A stretch of DNA of 64,000 nucleotides from Xanthostigma xanthostigma. Taxonomy: Eukaryota; Arthropoda; Insecta; Raphidioptera; Raphidiidae. The position numbers and the translations under genes were made by a program. This document shows positions 25,401-33,959 of the stretch, one piece after another. How positions within the stretch are numbered: the stretch's first letter is position 1; every line of letters starts with the position of its first letter. Under the pieces are notes generated by a model. That model ran no database searches. It was not told the DNA's origin and saw only the letters and a program-made list of their open reading frames with translations. The stretch is taken from contig OY754469.1 in assembly GCA_963575645.1 (NCBI GenBank), positions 21,656,001-21,720,000 of the forward strand, given 5' to 3'.

Positions 25401-28400
25401 TTAGTTAAGTGCACCTCTGCAACAATATATACTCTATACCAGGCCTGGTCAAATGGCGGCCCGCGGGCCGGGGCCGGACGGATCCACAGCGCAATCTTAT
25501 TCGGCCCGCGAAGCATTTTAGAAAATTTTAGAAAAATAGTAGCGGAAACAGAATGCGGGAACCTTTTTTTTTTGGTGTCCACATGCGGAAATAGAATGTG
25601 AGGACCTTTTATGCGGAAATAGAATGTAAGGATATTTTTTTCTGCAAATTTTTCGCCCGCGGTCAAATTTTCATCAGCTATGTGGCCCGCCGATCAAAAG
25701 ATTTGCCCGCCCCTGCTCTATACATTTTTATTTCCCAAAATAAAATAAGTTATTATAAATTGTTAGTAGAAGTTATGTTCTAAAAATATGTATTGAAGGA
25801 GATTTATTTAGTTAAGTTTGAAATAAGCTTTACCAGAGTATCGCTTGTGGCCAACGTTTCGAAAAATATATTTTTATCATCAGGGCCTCAATGCAAGTTA
25901 AGATGGTACTCAAATTTGGATTTCAAACTTGTTCCTCAACCAAATAAATACCCTTCAAGTTATTATAAATAACAGAACATTTTTTAATGAATCGATAGAC
26001 TATTTGAACAAACTACGCTTATTGTTGACTAGATTGCTGTCGGAGTTACAGAGTTCGTTTATTCATCATACGACACTGCATAAAGTATATGCCAGTGAAC
26101 GGAGTTGAAGATCTCACGTACATACTAATGCTCTGAAATCTCACACAAACTTTGATAAAACACGATTCAATTGGTTTCTTCAATTTAGTGTCTACAGCTA
26201 CACCGATACGTTTCGTGGCTCTTAATCGGAAAAGGATTAAATATGCTCTGTCTTGGGTTAAGATAGGATTTATCTGAAACCGACACCGATACGAACGATG
26301 CTGCTGCCGAGTAAAAGCTGGCACTGCGCATAAAGTAATATGCATATTGCATATACCTACCCATGTATGCATAGAAAAGACTGAAACTACTAATGAAATA
26401 ATTAATGTTCGTTTATATATCAGTTATTTATTTGTCAGGTTGGTAATAAGGCAATGAAATATGTAGATGTCTTTATATTATTAGTTCTTGACTGTATATG
26501 CAAAACGCCCATTGTACGGTTTATTATTGTAAACTGACTCAATTGTGGCTGAATGATTTTTAAACTTTTCAATAGAAATTTGTATCAAAAAAGTCTTATA
26601 AAAACTATAAGAGGAGTGCGATGATTTTACTTATAGTGTTTCCTCAAACCCAAGTTTTTGTACATTCATTAAGGGCACTACCCTGAACGTAAAAACCGCA
26701 GTCTGGCAGATGAGACTGGGGACAATGCGTGGGTGGATGTCAAACTGGAGGTGTCACTTAATATATTTTCTCATGTTTGAAATTTCCAGAGCGATAAGTT
26801 CAGGTGCCCTTGAGCACAAAAACTCAAGTCTGACATTTCGTACCCTGGACAACCCCCGTCTGGCAAAGGTTGAACAATGAACATGTCAACATTCGTTCCT
26901 CCCTCAAAATATTTCATCAAGGCTGATTTTTTCAAATCTAGTACAGGCATGAAACTATAGAAACACCGAATTGTTGCTACTGTCAGATTTGAAAAAATCA
27001 GCCGTGATGAAATATTTTGAAAGTATCTTTTGACACACGACTTTTGCGCCCTCTCGTGTTTTTTTTTTTTTTAATAGTGGTTGAATAAAATGGGAAAAAA
27101 GCCATCAATTCGGAAGTGCTGTGTTGTTGATTGTAAAGATACACCAACTAAAAATCAAGAATTACAATTCCACCGTTTTCCTGGATTTTTTTATGAATTA
27201 AAGAGGGAAAAAATTGATTGCAGCAGCACGTCGTCACGGGTAATTAAATTTTATTTTACGTTTGTAATCATTATTAAATACATGAAAAATATCATAATTA
27301 TTATTTTGTTAACAAAAATAAGATTTAAAAAATGTTGAAATAAAAAGTGTATATCATTTATGTCGTTTTTTACTGACATTTTGCGTAAATATTTTTTTTT
27401 ATGGTTAAGAATAAAGCTGGTTTCCATGTGTTTGTAAGTTTTGATTGAACCAGATTTTAAAAATCAAACATGAGATGACGCGAAGATCGCATGTCAAAGA
27501 TACTTTCCTGATATGTTAAACACTTTGCCTCTATTCTGTTGGTAGCCTTTTTCTATGAGCAACTCCATCCTGTTAATTTTGATGTTACAGTGTGCGCGCG
27601 CATCGTAAAAAATGCACCGCCATCCAAATTGCCACATTTTTTTACGTGGCAAAACAACCAGTTTATAATAAATCGCAGCTTAAAACGAACTGATTGTAGT
27701 GAAACACTTTTAACGTTTGTGGACGCTTTAGGGTGCATTAATTCAAAATGACGTGGCGTACACATTCTGTTGAAAGTACGTTATTTAAACTTGCAAGATT
27801 TACAATTTATACTGCATATACCAAGGAATTCTTTCAATACAGAGTACTAAAACCACCAGCTGCCAAGGTTACCAAGACCGAAAACATTTTTATCAGGCTG
27901 TTATTGTTTTTAACAATTTTTTGAAAATACAATAGGTCATATGCATGTATTTTTTTTTATTTTTAATAGATTATTTAGTCAACCATAATACGGGAAAAAA
28001 TTGATAATCATTTAAAAATGTAATATTATCATAAGAAAAAAAAAAATTAAATTTCACACTCAAAAATTGACAGTTTAAACAATCGGCCATGTTGGCGGGC
28101 TTATGTGACGTCATGATATATGATGCATGTCAACATTGATGTCAAATTGTCAATGTTCTAAATGAAGTTTATTTGTTGTTTTCTCTAAATACTGACATAA
28201 TCTTACTGTGAGACGACACAGTCGTCATGGAAACTGTTGTTGATATATACTCTGACGTCACGCTGCGTTTTGAAAATTCGAAAATAGCGCGTATTTTCTA
28301 CAGTTATTTTTTATTATTTGCATTTTTTTCAGTGATTATATTTATAAAATAACCATTACGATATGATCAGGAACTAAAATATATTTCGAAATACAAATTT

Positions 28401-29793
28401 AAACCAATTTGGAGTCTCATGCATATGACCTTTTACCAGTTTTCTCAGATTTGAACCTAGAAACTGTGTTTTCGCGAGGTGATATATAATTTTCCATAGC
28501 AATCATACCCATAGTATAACGAATACATACACTACTTGGAAGTTTTGGCTTGAACAAAAAAGCTACTAATAATGATAGTGGCTTAACCATGATATTAAGT
28601 GGTAACTTTAAAAATAATGAAAGATTTATTTCGATATTTTTGGAGTTTACTCCTTAAGAAACGATTGTGAGTTATAAGGCCCGGTACAGAAATTTTATGA
28701 GATGTAAAATCAATTGGTGAGGCGTTACACTCCACCGCTTCAAGTGTGGCGTTACGCTCGTCCGCTTCAAAAGAGACAAACGTATATATCTGTAGGATTT
28801 AACGTGCGAAAGAATGAGAAGGAATAGATTACACAACGTATCTAAGGTGTACACCCCAGTCGTGCGTCGGAGCTTTTATATTCAACGGAGATATTAAATA
28901 TTTTGTACGATGTTACCTTAAAATTCAAATTAAAGATACTAATAGGTATCTGGTCAGTCATTATAGTTCAAGAGCTATCAATCATTTTTGTGAATATTTG
29001 TGTAGCACTTCTTTTATGTCTGAACACAAAATCGAAGACCTGGCTGAAGGATATTGGGGTATAGCCTAGCTGTCAAGTTTTAACGTTGTGAAATTTTATT
29101 TGCAAAATAAAATCCTTGAGGCATTTTGAAATTTTAATACCTTTAAATTTAGTATTTAAATAAATGAAAAATAAATAAGCCAGATCATTTAGTCGAGTCT
29201 AAATATCTGCCAGGCCGTTACAAGACTGTGAATGAATGTGGGTAAGACGCTACGGGTGGGTTAAAGTCTTACTTACACTTACGTATAAACAGCAACCGGC
29301 ACCACTCTCCGTTGTAATTGAAATGGCTCCCTAACGCTAGGGTCTAGAACATACTATTTTTCCAAGATACCCTTACATTTAGATTAGTCCACAGTTTTGA
29401 CTAAGAATTTGATTTTATTTTTTGAGAATTTGAAATATTTGTTTCAGGTATCGATTGCGCGGTAAATTAGAACCGAACATGTCGGTTGCATCGCAGAGCC
29501 GTCGTTTCTACGGCTGTTCATTTGAATTGGAGGTATGTCTGGTGCCAACGATGGTCGGTTCGTCTCAGTGTACTCCTCAAAAAGTAAACCAGGGTAAGCC
29601 GGTCGTGACGTCGGCGTATGGCACCCCCAAAAGCGGACTCGACGACGACAATCCACCGGCCACTTGTGTGGGAATTAGACGCAAACGCCTCAAAGGCGAT
29701 TCCTGGTGCTACAAGAAAGTTTGCGAGGAGGTGTTGGCTCTTGCTGCCAACGACCTCAATAACGACAAATCTACTGACGATAAACTGGTTTAA
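10438..29793 (+). CDS. MELK: MELK-like protein kinase, C-terminal four exons (5' part outside or not found)
   Basis: Four + strand exons (10438-10495, 15196-15388, 18922-19025, 29448-29793) join in phase into about 230 residues that end at a TAA. The order of conserved pieces matches the C-terminus of MELK: a basic region VLGAFSKMRDVLTPRRR (human counterpart VFGSLERGLDKVITVL), then NVSTMSCSDPDRVL (human NVTTTRLVNPDQLL), then QKEYRLRGKL, FELEVC and VGIRRKRLKGDSW (human VGIRRQRLKGDAW). The last pieces form the KA1 domain, which in this family binds acidic phospholipids and restrains the kinase. MELK/PIG-1 acts in cell division and asymmetric division. The N-terminal kinase and UBA parts were not seen between 1 and 10437, so they probably lie upstream, although the poorly conserved middle could hide short exons. 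Introns are 4700, 3533 and 10422 bp and packed with transposons. Confidence 0.9.
10670..11420. mobile_element. Long-TIR element, about 740 bp, in MELK intron
   Basis: The left arm (about 10678-10790) and the right arm (about 11305-11418) are inverted repeats at roughly 85-90% identity. Shared motifs are AATCGAGAAGTGAATTTCA, GAGAAAAATAGAT, AGTCTCCAAAAAAT and GAAAAATATTCCGAAAAA. The interior is AT-rich and non-coding. The family is not recognised. Confidence 0.75.
11421..12224. other. MELK intron, no bordered element
   Basis: A short (GT)n run lies at 11865-11876. No gene is seen. Confidence 0.4.
12225..12600 (+). repeat. Unclassified repeat family C, copy 1
   Basis: It matches 45540-45850 in the same orientation. 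Shared blocks include GTGATGCCCTTTT, GCAGCAGCCAGTACAGTGGT, CTGGCCT(T/C)TGCCACT and CTTTGTTTAT. It is non-coding, and the reading frame on the opposite strand is accidental. Confidence 0.6.
12640..13370. other. MELK intron, nothing recognised
   Basis: The plus-strand reading frame at 12677-12880 has no domain and AT-driven composition. No repeat borders are seen. Confidence 0.4.
13386..13460. repeat. Two hairpins preceding the micro-hairpin array
   Basis: ACATCAAGTGTCAAAAGTGC and its near-complement form a stem of about 24 bp with a short loop (13386-13434). CCGAGCTTTGCTCGG follows as a second stem at 13446-13460. Confidence 0.7.
13503..13810. repeat. Tandem array of GC micro-hairpins (128-138 bp units)
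   Basis: Units begin near 13505, 13633 and 13771 (the third is partial). Each unit strings together short stems with 3-7 nt loops: GAACC-gta-GGTTC, GGGAAGC-ctc-GCTTCCC, GGAG-cctacgt-CTCC, GGGGC-tgc-GCCCC and GAGCC-ttc-GGCTC. GC content is far above the flanks. There is no coding frame. A similar but separate patch lies at 20196-20262. Confidence 0.85.
14676..14956. mobile_element. Tigger-like MITE in MELK intron
   Basis: Ends (T)AGTAGAACCTCTTTAAGTC and GTTTCTACTG are flanked by TA. The interior repeats an ACTCGAA motif several times, as in mariner/Tigger MITEs. It ends 239 bp before the MELK exon at 15196. Confidence 0.75.
15196..15388 (+). CDS. MELK: MELK exon (third from 3' end), basic region before KA1
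   Basis: The exon begins after GATTGTTACAG and ends at the donor GGGAAAG|GTCAGT. It supplies one base to a split Arg codon and then 64 full codons, leaving in phase 0. It has a Ser/Thr/Gly-rich start (TPVDSVKNSTPSGSTSGEAS) followed by SARRAVLGAFSKMRDVLTPRRRL, which aligns with the MELK segment VFGSLERGLDKVITVLTRSK just before the KA1 domain. GC content jumps to well above that of the flanks, as expected for coding DNA. An upstream ATG-led reading frame from 14984 only reads through the intron and is not part of the gene. Confidence 0.85.
15613..16517. mobile_element. Inverted-repeat element built of ACTAGTTTGGCCTAGGC-like units
   Basis: TIRs CCGGTCAAACCCGATT and its complement AATCGGGTTTGGCCGG are flanked by TA. 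Both arms (15616-15800 and 16300-16515) consist of degenerate units of about 30 bp, such as GGACAAACTAGTTT and GGCCTAGGC, themselves partly palindromic. A LINE fragment interrupts the centre. No transposase was found. Confidence 0.8.
15805..16256 (+). mobile_element. LINE 3' fragment (Jockey/CR1-like)
   Basis: The frame 15859-16173 reads FRQECRPLFKQSNILLLSCQ, YIYSCLMIAKNNMNNFN, HSHDTRKKLNL and GIKCFNKLPLE. This is the typical C-terminus after the reverse transcriptase of Jockey/CR1-type LINEs (pattern HxxxTR...G.K.FN.LP). The 3' end is AATAAA followed by (ATT)n. It is 5'-truncated and lies inside the CTAG-unit element. Confidence 0.78.
16520..17200. other. MELK intron, nothing recognised
   Basis: A more GC-rich patch at 16960-17160 has no reading frame of note. 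No repeat borders are seen. Confidence 0.35.
17300..17530 (+). repeat. Unclassified repeat family B, copy 1
   Basis: It matches 25100-25330 in the same orientation. Shared blocks include AACGGCGT, ATCCTTTGCGTTGAAGTTAG-like sequence, GACTAGA(T/C)TAGGCGTGA, and CTCG(T/C)C(T/C)TTTCGTC followed by CACGTTTGTTA. It is non-coding. Confidence 0.6.
17531..18430. other. MELK intron, AT-rich
   Basis: The plus-strand frame beginning at 18163 runs into a repeat copy at 18431 and has no known domain. Nothing else is seen. Confidence 0.4.
18431..18512 (+). repeat. Foldback family H, left-end fragment
   Basis: TACGTCTAATTACTCTTC followed by AAATTATCGACCAATTTTTC matches the outer and terminal repeat of the family seen at 34340, 49655 and 52544. 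Confidence 0.6.
18922..19025 (+). CDS. MELK: MELK exon (second from 3' end), start of KA1
   Basis: The exon follows CTATGTTGTTTCAG and ends before GTGAGTAC. It enters in phase 0, reads GLCNVSTMSCSDPDRVLIEL and then RNVLQKKGISCTQK, and leaves two bases (GA) that pair with G from the next exon to make Glu. It matches the first beta strand and helix of the MELK KA1 domain (human NVTTTRLVNPDQLL, EIMSILPKKHVDFVQKG). The phase fits on both sides. Confidence 0.9.
19195..19835 (+). mobile_element. Family E element (ACCATTCC ends), copy 1
   Basis: It starts with ACCATTCCAACCCACAAGTG, which itself forms a hairpin with GGGAATGGT. It runs through GTTACCCGCG-like and CGCGATATCAGAAAT blocks and ends GGAATAGTCCCGTCGCCCAA. 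Other copies lie at 24955, 33242, 44118, 45131 (-), 50057 (-), 53745, 55257 and 60661. The paired ACCATTCCAAC and GTTGGAATGGT suggest terminal inverted repeats. It has no coding capacity. Confidence 0.75.
19836..21329. other. MELK last intron, mostly unassigned
   Basis: It holds a GC hairpin patch at 20196-20262 (GAAGCCAAAGGCTC, CGGGGTGCAGCCCCG). The frame at 19952-20194 has no known domain. A motif at 21191-21220 (CAGTCGGACTC then TATTTTC(G/A)ACACC) recurs at 10531-10557. Confidence 0.45.
21338..21865. mobile_element. hAT-like non-autonomous element
   Basis: Ends TAGGGTTGCCACTTGCCAGA and GCCAGACGCCTGGCATCCCTG-type complement are flanked by TACGCAAA (21330-21337) and CACGCAAA (21866-21873), an 8-bp duplication with one mismatch. 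Subterminal GCCGGACAT blocks occur inverted at both ends. The interior is AT-rich and non-coding. Confidence 0.82.
22239..22743 (-). mobile_element. 5'-truncated LINE with 20-bp target duplication
   Basis: The duplication AATATCTAGCTGTGTCAATG occurs at 22219-22238 and 22744-22763, exactly flanking the insert. On the minus strand the 3' end is a (TTCA)n tail. The insert encodes the C-terminus of a LINE protein (22327-22650). Confidence 0.93.
22327..22650 (-). CDS. LINE ORF2 C-terminal fragment (I/Jockey-type)
   Basis: The frame contains GPSNRLTEDLIKLSRPKLRK, LTGHAALRKHLHTMGI, CRYCEMEDKTANHLLFECEA and YRRTTFG. The pattern LTGHxxLxxHLxxMG...CxxC...HLLxEC is the zinc-knuckle tail found after the RNase H region of I-, R1- and Jockey-type LINE proteins. 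The frame ends in a normal stop just before the 3' tail, so the C-terminus is whole, but the protein is otherwise lost to 5' truncation. It is a non-functional remnant inside the MELK last intron. Confidence 0.85.
   Translation of the reverse strand: MFVGPSNRLTEDLIKLSRPKLRKVVEILTGHAALRKHLHTMGIRQESTQCRYCEMEDKTANHLLFECEALAYRRTTFGYIDESGIIPQDNLITNLLEFMRRSKLLKD
23056..24954. other. MELK last intron, AT-rich, no gene
   Basis: Short frames here have no domains. Nothing with clear borders is seen. Confidence 0.4.
24955..25062 (+). repeat. Family E 3'-end fragment
   Basis: CACGATATCAGAAATTTTAT through GTTGGAATGGTCCCGTCGCC matches the right end of the family E elements. Confidence 0.65.
25100..25330 (+). 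repeat. Unclassified repeat family B, copy 2
   Basis: It matches 17300-17530, with about 75-80% similarity by eye. Confidence 0.6.
25440..25715. mobile_element. hAT MITE (CAGGCCTGGTCAAATGGCGG family)
   Basis: The left end is CAGGCCTGGTCAAATGGCGG and the right end is TTTGCCCGCCCCTG. The 8-bp duplication CTCTATAC is exact at 25432-25439 and 25716-25723. The GCGGCCCGCGGGCC style of end is common in animal hAT elements. Three reading frames over it are by-products. Confidence 0.93.
25826..25895 (-). repeat. Short repeat with hammerhead-like core
   Basis: On the minus strand CTGATGAT is followed by an AAAAATA/TATTTTT stem and CGAAACGTTGGCC. The order CTGANGA, stem, GAAAC resembles half of a hammerhead ribozyme core, but the closing base pair is wrong and no matching cleavage strand was found. 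Confidence 0.35.
25896..27080. other. Last MELK intron: dispersed repeat and inverted repeat
   Basis: 26040-26330 is the inverted partner of 9560-9810. At 26905-27024, AAAATATTTCATCAAGGCTG and the following TTTTTTCAAATCT pair with an inverted copy ending AAATATTTTGA, giving arms of about 35 bp with a 50-bp loop, just upstream of the THAP exon. Confidence 0.5.
27090..27239 (+). CDS. THAP-domain first exon (partial gene or P-like transposon)
   Basis: ATG at 27090 opens 50 codons that end at the splice donor CGG|GTAATT. The protein has RKCCVVDCKDTPTKNQELQF followed by HRFP, the CxxxC...FHxFP start of a THAP zinc finger, which needs C2CH ligands; the later Cys and His would be in the next exon. 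THAP domains bind DNA and occur both in host regulators and at the N-terminus of P-element transposases. The expected Trp after the HRFP block is not evident, and I found no second exon. It lies in the last MELK intron on the same strand, which favours a transposon remnant over a host gene. Confidence 0.6.
27250..29447. other. Last MELK intron: repeat G copy and AT-rich DNA
   Basis: 27480-27610 is an inverted relative of 30600-30720, sharing TTCTGTTGGTAGCCTT, CCTGTTAA(T/C)TTTGATGT and GCGCGCGCATCGT. The two overlapping frames at 27539-27765 are probably by-products. The rest shows no gene. Confidence 0.5.
29448..29793 (+). CDS. MELK: MELK terminal exon, KA1 domain and stop
   Basis: The acceptor is AATATTTGTTTCAG and the exon ends at TAA 29791-29793. 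It reads YRLRGKL, FYGCSFELEVC, a 43-residue stretch rich in Ser, Thr, Pro and Asp, then VGIRRKRLKGDSWCYKKVCE and EVLALAAND with a 12-residue tail. The RRxRLKGD(A/S)W core is the MELK KA1 signature. The human protein has only about seven residues between EVC and VGIRR, so this KA1 carries an extra loop of roughly 36 residues, which may be lineage-specific. No clear AATAAA lies within 100 bases of the stop; the nearest look-alike is ATAAAA near 29893. A repeat of unknown family begins about 170 bp downstream. Confidence 0.93.
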
Positions 29794-29962
29794 GTTTTAT
29801 GTTAATTTGACTTATTTTTTGTTGGACGATTTTTTTTTGTGAATATTTAACAGTTGGACTTTTAAAGTTCTTTTTTACGCATTTATCCATATAAAAATGT
29901 ATCCTTTATGAGTTGAAAATTGGGATGCTTTTATAACGTTTTTGAATGATTTTTATTCATGT

Positions 29963-30345
29963 AAGGCCGCTGCACTCGAGGCTGGATTTGCCGCTAAATT
30001 TGACTACTAGTTTTCTAGCGCTGGTTTTCTTGATTTTTTTATCTGCTCGCTTCACACGAGACGTCTTTTCAAGCTTGTTTTATAGGTAGGTTCGGTGCGC
30101 GTGCAGTAATAGAACGGTAACAAAAGTGGACGTTTGTTGTCTCTTAACAGAACACACACTATGTAACAGTGTTTGTTTATGGGCGTTTGTTCATGTCGCT
30201 CACGTGACAAGATACTGTTTCCTGATTGGTTCTTGTTCAAAGCAAGCATAGGACCTAGCAAGAAAAATAATACCTGTTCTAATTTTAAAATCTATCTTGT
30301 AAGCTAGCAGACGTCCCGCAGTGACATCATTTCCAGCCTGCCGGC
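29963..30345 (+). repeat. Unclassified repeat family F, copy 1
   Basis: It starts CGAGGCTGGATTTGCCGCTA and continues through ACACACTATGT, TTGTTCATGTC, GATTGGTTCTTG and AGCTAGCAG(A/G)CG. It matches 36778-36862 plus 37490-37735, where the family is split by about 630 bp. It lies just downstream of the MELK stop codon. Confidence 0.68.
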
Positions 30346-30762
30346 CAGCATAAGTCCAAGCAGTGTTTCCAGCCTCGTGTGCAGCAGCCTTTAAACATAT
30401 GTATAGTGGCTGTTCCGAAAGTAAATCCGATGGTTTTGCGGGTATATTTGTAAATTTTCAAACCGAAAACAGCTCACTAAGCGGTGGTTCTCCACACAAA
30501 CTAAAAAAAAATGTCCGCTTAGGATGCACATTAACACAAAACTAATAAGAAAACTGGATTTTTGAAGTTATACTTCTTTTGGCATGTTATGAAAAAATAA
30601 GTGTGAATTTTGACGATGCGCGCGCACGATGTTACATCAAAGTTAACAGGCTGAAGTTGCTCGCAGAATAAGGCTACCAACAGAATTGAGATCGGACTAT
30701 CTTTGCATGCGCGTAGAGTCTAATAACTGTATTTATGCTAATCCCACCCCTGTCCTTTTATT
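30346..30762. repeat. Repeat G copy (30600-30720) and flank
   Basis: It is similar to the reverse complement of 27480-27610. With that copy it brackets the terminal MELK exon in inverted orientation. No coding capacity is supported. Confidence 0.5.
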
Positions 30763-31112
30763 ATTCTACTTCATACCTCGATCGAAAGTACATACTTACG
30801 GTATCAATTGTAAGGCAGAAAGTCTAACACTTACGCATTGGTGAGATTACATGCACTGATGCGGGGAGTACGTGTACGTGCGGGCGGCAGTACAAAAAAA
30901 ATAACCTATCAACTGTTATTTAGATGTCGTTTTCATAGCAACCCTATTACATTTTAGCTAATAGTCGCGGACAGCTGTCATTCGTGGTTTTACGTATAGC
31001 CTCAAAGCTGCTTGCTTGGAATTTATCTGTGTTTCTATATAATTAATAATTAATTACTTAATGTAATTAATAAGCGTACTTACGATCGAGGTATGAAGAA
31101 AAATAGTATACA
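30763..31112. repeat. Possible MITE with CTTCATACCTCGATCG ends
   Basis: CTTCATACCTCGATCG near 30769-30784 is repeated inverted at about 31083-31098 (CGATCGAGGTATGAAG). The interior is non-coding. No target duplication was resolved. Confidence 0.5.
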
Positions 31113-31235
31113 CCACATTGGCCGAAAGTTTGATACCTTGCACTGCGCGTCATAATGCCCTCGGCTTCACCTCAGGCATCATGTCGCGCAGTGCAAGATA
31201 TCAAACTTTCGGCCCTTGTGATGTAATATACTATT
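31103..31235. repeat. Foldback MITE, about 130 bp
   Basis: Arms read AATAGTATA, GGCCGAAAGTTTGATA and CTTGCACTGCGCG, and are repeated inverted on the other side of a short loop (GAGGGCATTATG/CAGGCATCATG region). Arm identity is about 85%. Confidence 0.75.
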
Positions 31236-31239
31236 ATTT

Positions 31240-33241
31240 CAATACATTATTTCCATGCAAATAAAAATAAGTTTTTAATCACGCCAAAGAAGTATAACTT
31301 TTAACGCACATAAATACACACCCACTTTCTTTGATTTAAAATATTTTGTTCTTTATAATAAAAATGAAAAATATTTAGAAGTAACCTTAAAATTAGGTTA
31401 CGTTTGGGAGCCACCTACTTCTTAAATTGTTTGTGCCCTTACCATTTTTGTGCAAGTTTTGTACCTTACACTAATATTTGGAGAAGACAAAAGTGCTTTA
31501 GAAATCAGTATTGTTCGATTTGAAATTTCACAAGGGAATATGCCCCTCAATATAACCGGTGTTACTTTTGAAGTAACTGTACAGTTGCATCAATATATTT
31601 AGTCGTGAAAGGTTGCGGGTTCTTGTCTTTCTTCTTGTAACGAATATCAATTAATGAAAATGAAAAAACAATACTATGAATTTTTAAATTACTGTGATTT
31701 TTTTGAAAATTTTCAGGTTTCATGTATATTTGTTCATTGTTCATTTCATTCAGCTGTGAAACATTTATGTAATTCTGAAAATGACGTATTGTATGCCATT
31801 TTATATTTTTTCTTAATTTATAACTCGTATTAACGTGAGAGTTAATTCTATTCACTTTAATACCAAATTTTATTAATAAAAAAGAAAATTACTGAATAGC
31901 CTTTTTCGAGACAGCGCTCAAATTCATTAACACTATGCTATGTATCTACTAACATTTTTACTTTTATTACAAATAAATGTAATTTTCCGTTTATAAATAT
32001 TATTTTTATTCTTTATAAATACCTTAACCCCAACACAAAAGCTTTTAGAGTAGTATAGCTTAGAGAAGATATATCAAGGTGGGGAGTCTATGTAGTATGA
32101 AGAGTAGGAAAAGCGATCAATAGCGGCATGATTTGTAATTTCAGGGCCAATCATAGGCGGTGTCTGTACTGCCAACGGTGCGCCTCGACTAGATATTGTA
32201 ACAAAACTGTTCTAGTTTGTGGTGGAAATTATTTATTTACAATAGTAAAACTAACAGAACAAATAAACAAACTAAAAAGCTCTTTTCTAAACGTAATAGA
32301 AACAAACAACAATTCTAACTAATAAAATAATAGTCACTATACAACTATATACCGCTCGCTAGTTCGTTAATAAAATTGTTGTGGTAAGAAGTGACTATTT
32401 TTGTTTTGTTTTTTATATTATTTCAACCACGGGGCTCTTAATTATTGATTATATAGGTAAGTAATCTAAGATTTCTAATTGTGTCATTTCTATTTTTATA
32501 AATATAATAAGCAAATTTAACAACTTCAAAGCTAGCGTAAAGAGTCTAATTTTGTGGTTCATTGCATTTGAGTTAATGCAAATATACCTATATATAAAAT
32601 GTCTATGTGTTAATGTTTAATTGCCTATGAAGGTTTTACATTTTATGTCAATTTTCTGTACCTATAACGGTATAAGGCGTAATCAAGTATATTTTCGGCG
32701 AGGTGTGACTTTATGTTAGGTATAATATTGCCAGCAAGTTGAACAATCATATATGAGTTAAAATATTACTAGTATAGGCTGTGTTTTTTGTCTAGACCCT
32801 ATAAAAAGCGACTTTTCTCTCCATTTACAGTATTTACAACAGATTGGACATTTCACTTGTGTAGCAAACTTAACTTCTAATAGCAGGTTAGATGTAATAG
32901 TGGTAGCGTAGTAGATAGGGATTCGGCAAGCCAACTACTCTTGACATTTTTAGTAACTACTTGACTTGACTTGATCTTCTATCGTTACTATTTGACTTTT
33001 TATGAACCGATGTACGAAAACATACGAATAATGTTCGTAAGTTTATGTATCTATACGCATTTTTGAAAACAATTTCGTCAAAAATCGAACTTTCTTTTAA
33101 ATAAGTATACACAAAATGTTGGAATACGGATGTTTCTCTTTTTAACCCACGACGTAAAAAGGAGGGATATTCTAAGTTTGTAGGCTTTATTTGTCTGTCT
33201 GGCGTGTGTTTTAGCTCCAAAATAGATGAACATTTTTAATG
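31240..33241. other. Intergenic, AT-rich
   Basis: Short frames on both strands (for example 31562-31855 and 32957-33220) show no domain. Nothing with borders is seen. Confidence 0.4.
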
Positions 33242-33897
33242 CATTTTTTACCATTCCAATATCATAAGTGGGTACTAATTTGGGTCAAAATATACATTTC
33301 AAAATATTACAATATTTTTTCGTTTTGAAGTCTCCCGAATCAAAAAAATATATTTTTGGTAAAGGTCATTAGTCTGTTTGTCTGTGAACACGACACAGGT
33401 CCAACGGATGAGCGGATTGAAACAATTTTGGGACGATGTTTGATATGCTAATAGGAAGAGCTCTATTGTTTTTAAGGAAAATCGGCGCATGCGCAGGCGA
33501 GATATATGCTATAACGTTTTTTATATAATTTTATGTACTTTTCATGACGGTTTATTATTCTATTTATTTTTGCGAGAAAGTTTTGTACACAAATTTTTTT
33601 TCTAAACTTTATAGTTACAGAAATATTTTAAAAAATTAAAAATATCAGCTGTTATTTTGTTCTGTAGACCTGTCAGAATGAAATTAGCTAAGCATGCTTT
33701 CATTAATTTTTAAATGACGTGATAACATATTATGTAGATAACCATGGAAACAAATATTTAATACTAACAGTTACCCGCGTCACCGCACGGCGCACGCCTT
33801 AACAGAAGTTTAATTTTTACTATATATTATAATATGTCAAATTTCAATATTTTTGAAGTTGGAACAGTCCCGTCGCCCATTGGCTAGATTTTTTTTA
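33242..33897 (+). mobile_element. Family E element, copy 2 (near full length)
   Basis: It starts TTTACCATTCCAATATCATA, has the CCGTTTGA-type block, GTTACCCGCGTCACCGCACG, and ends GTTGGAACAGTCCCGTCGCC. It is the most complete copy without an insertion, about 650 bp. Confidence 0.78.
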
Positions 33898-33959
33898 ATT
33901 TTCTGCTTTGTTGCAATTCGTTTATTTACGCTATATGTTCATGATTGGGTCATCTAATT

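Noticed and set aside
25337-25666. A 109-codon minus-strand frame and two overlapping plus frames
   Set aside because: They lie over a bordered hAT MITE and are by-products of its GC-rich ends.
26046-26372. A 108-codon minus-strand frame
   Set aside because: It overlaps a dispersed repeat that also occurs at 9560-9810, where the frame is broken. No domain is recognisable.
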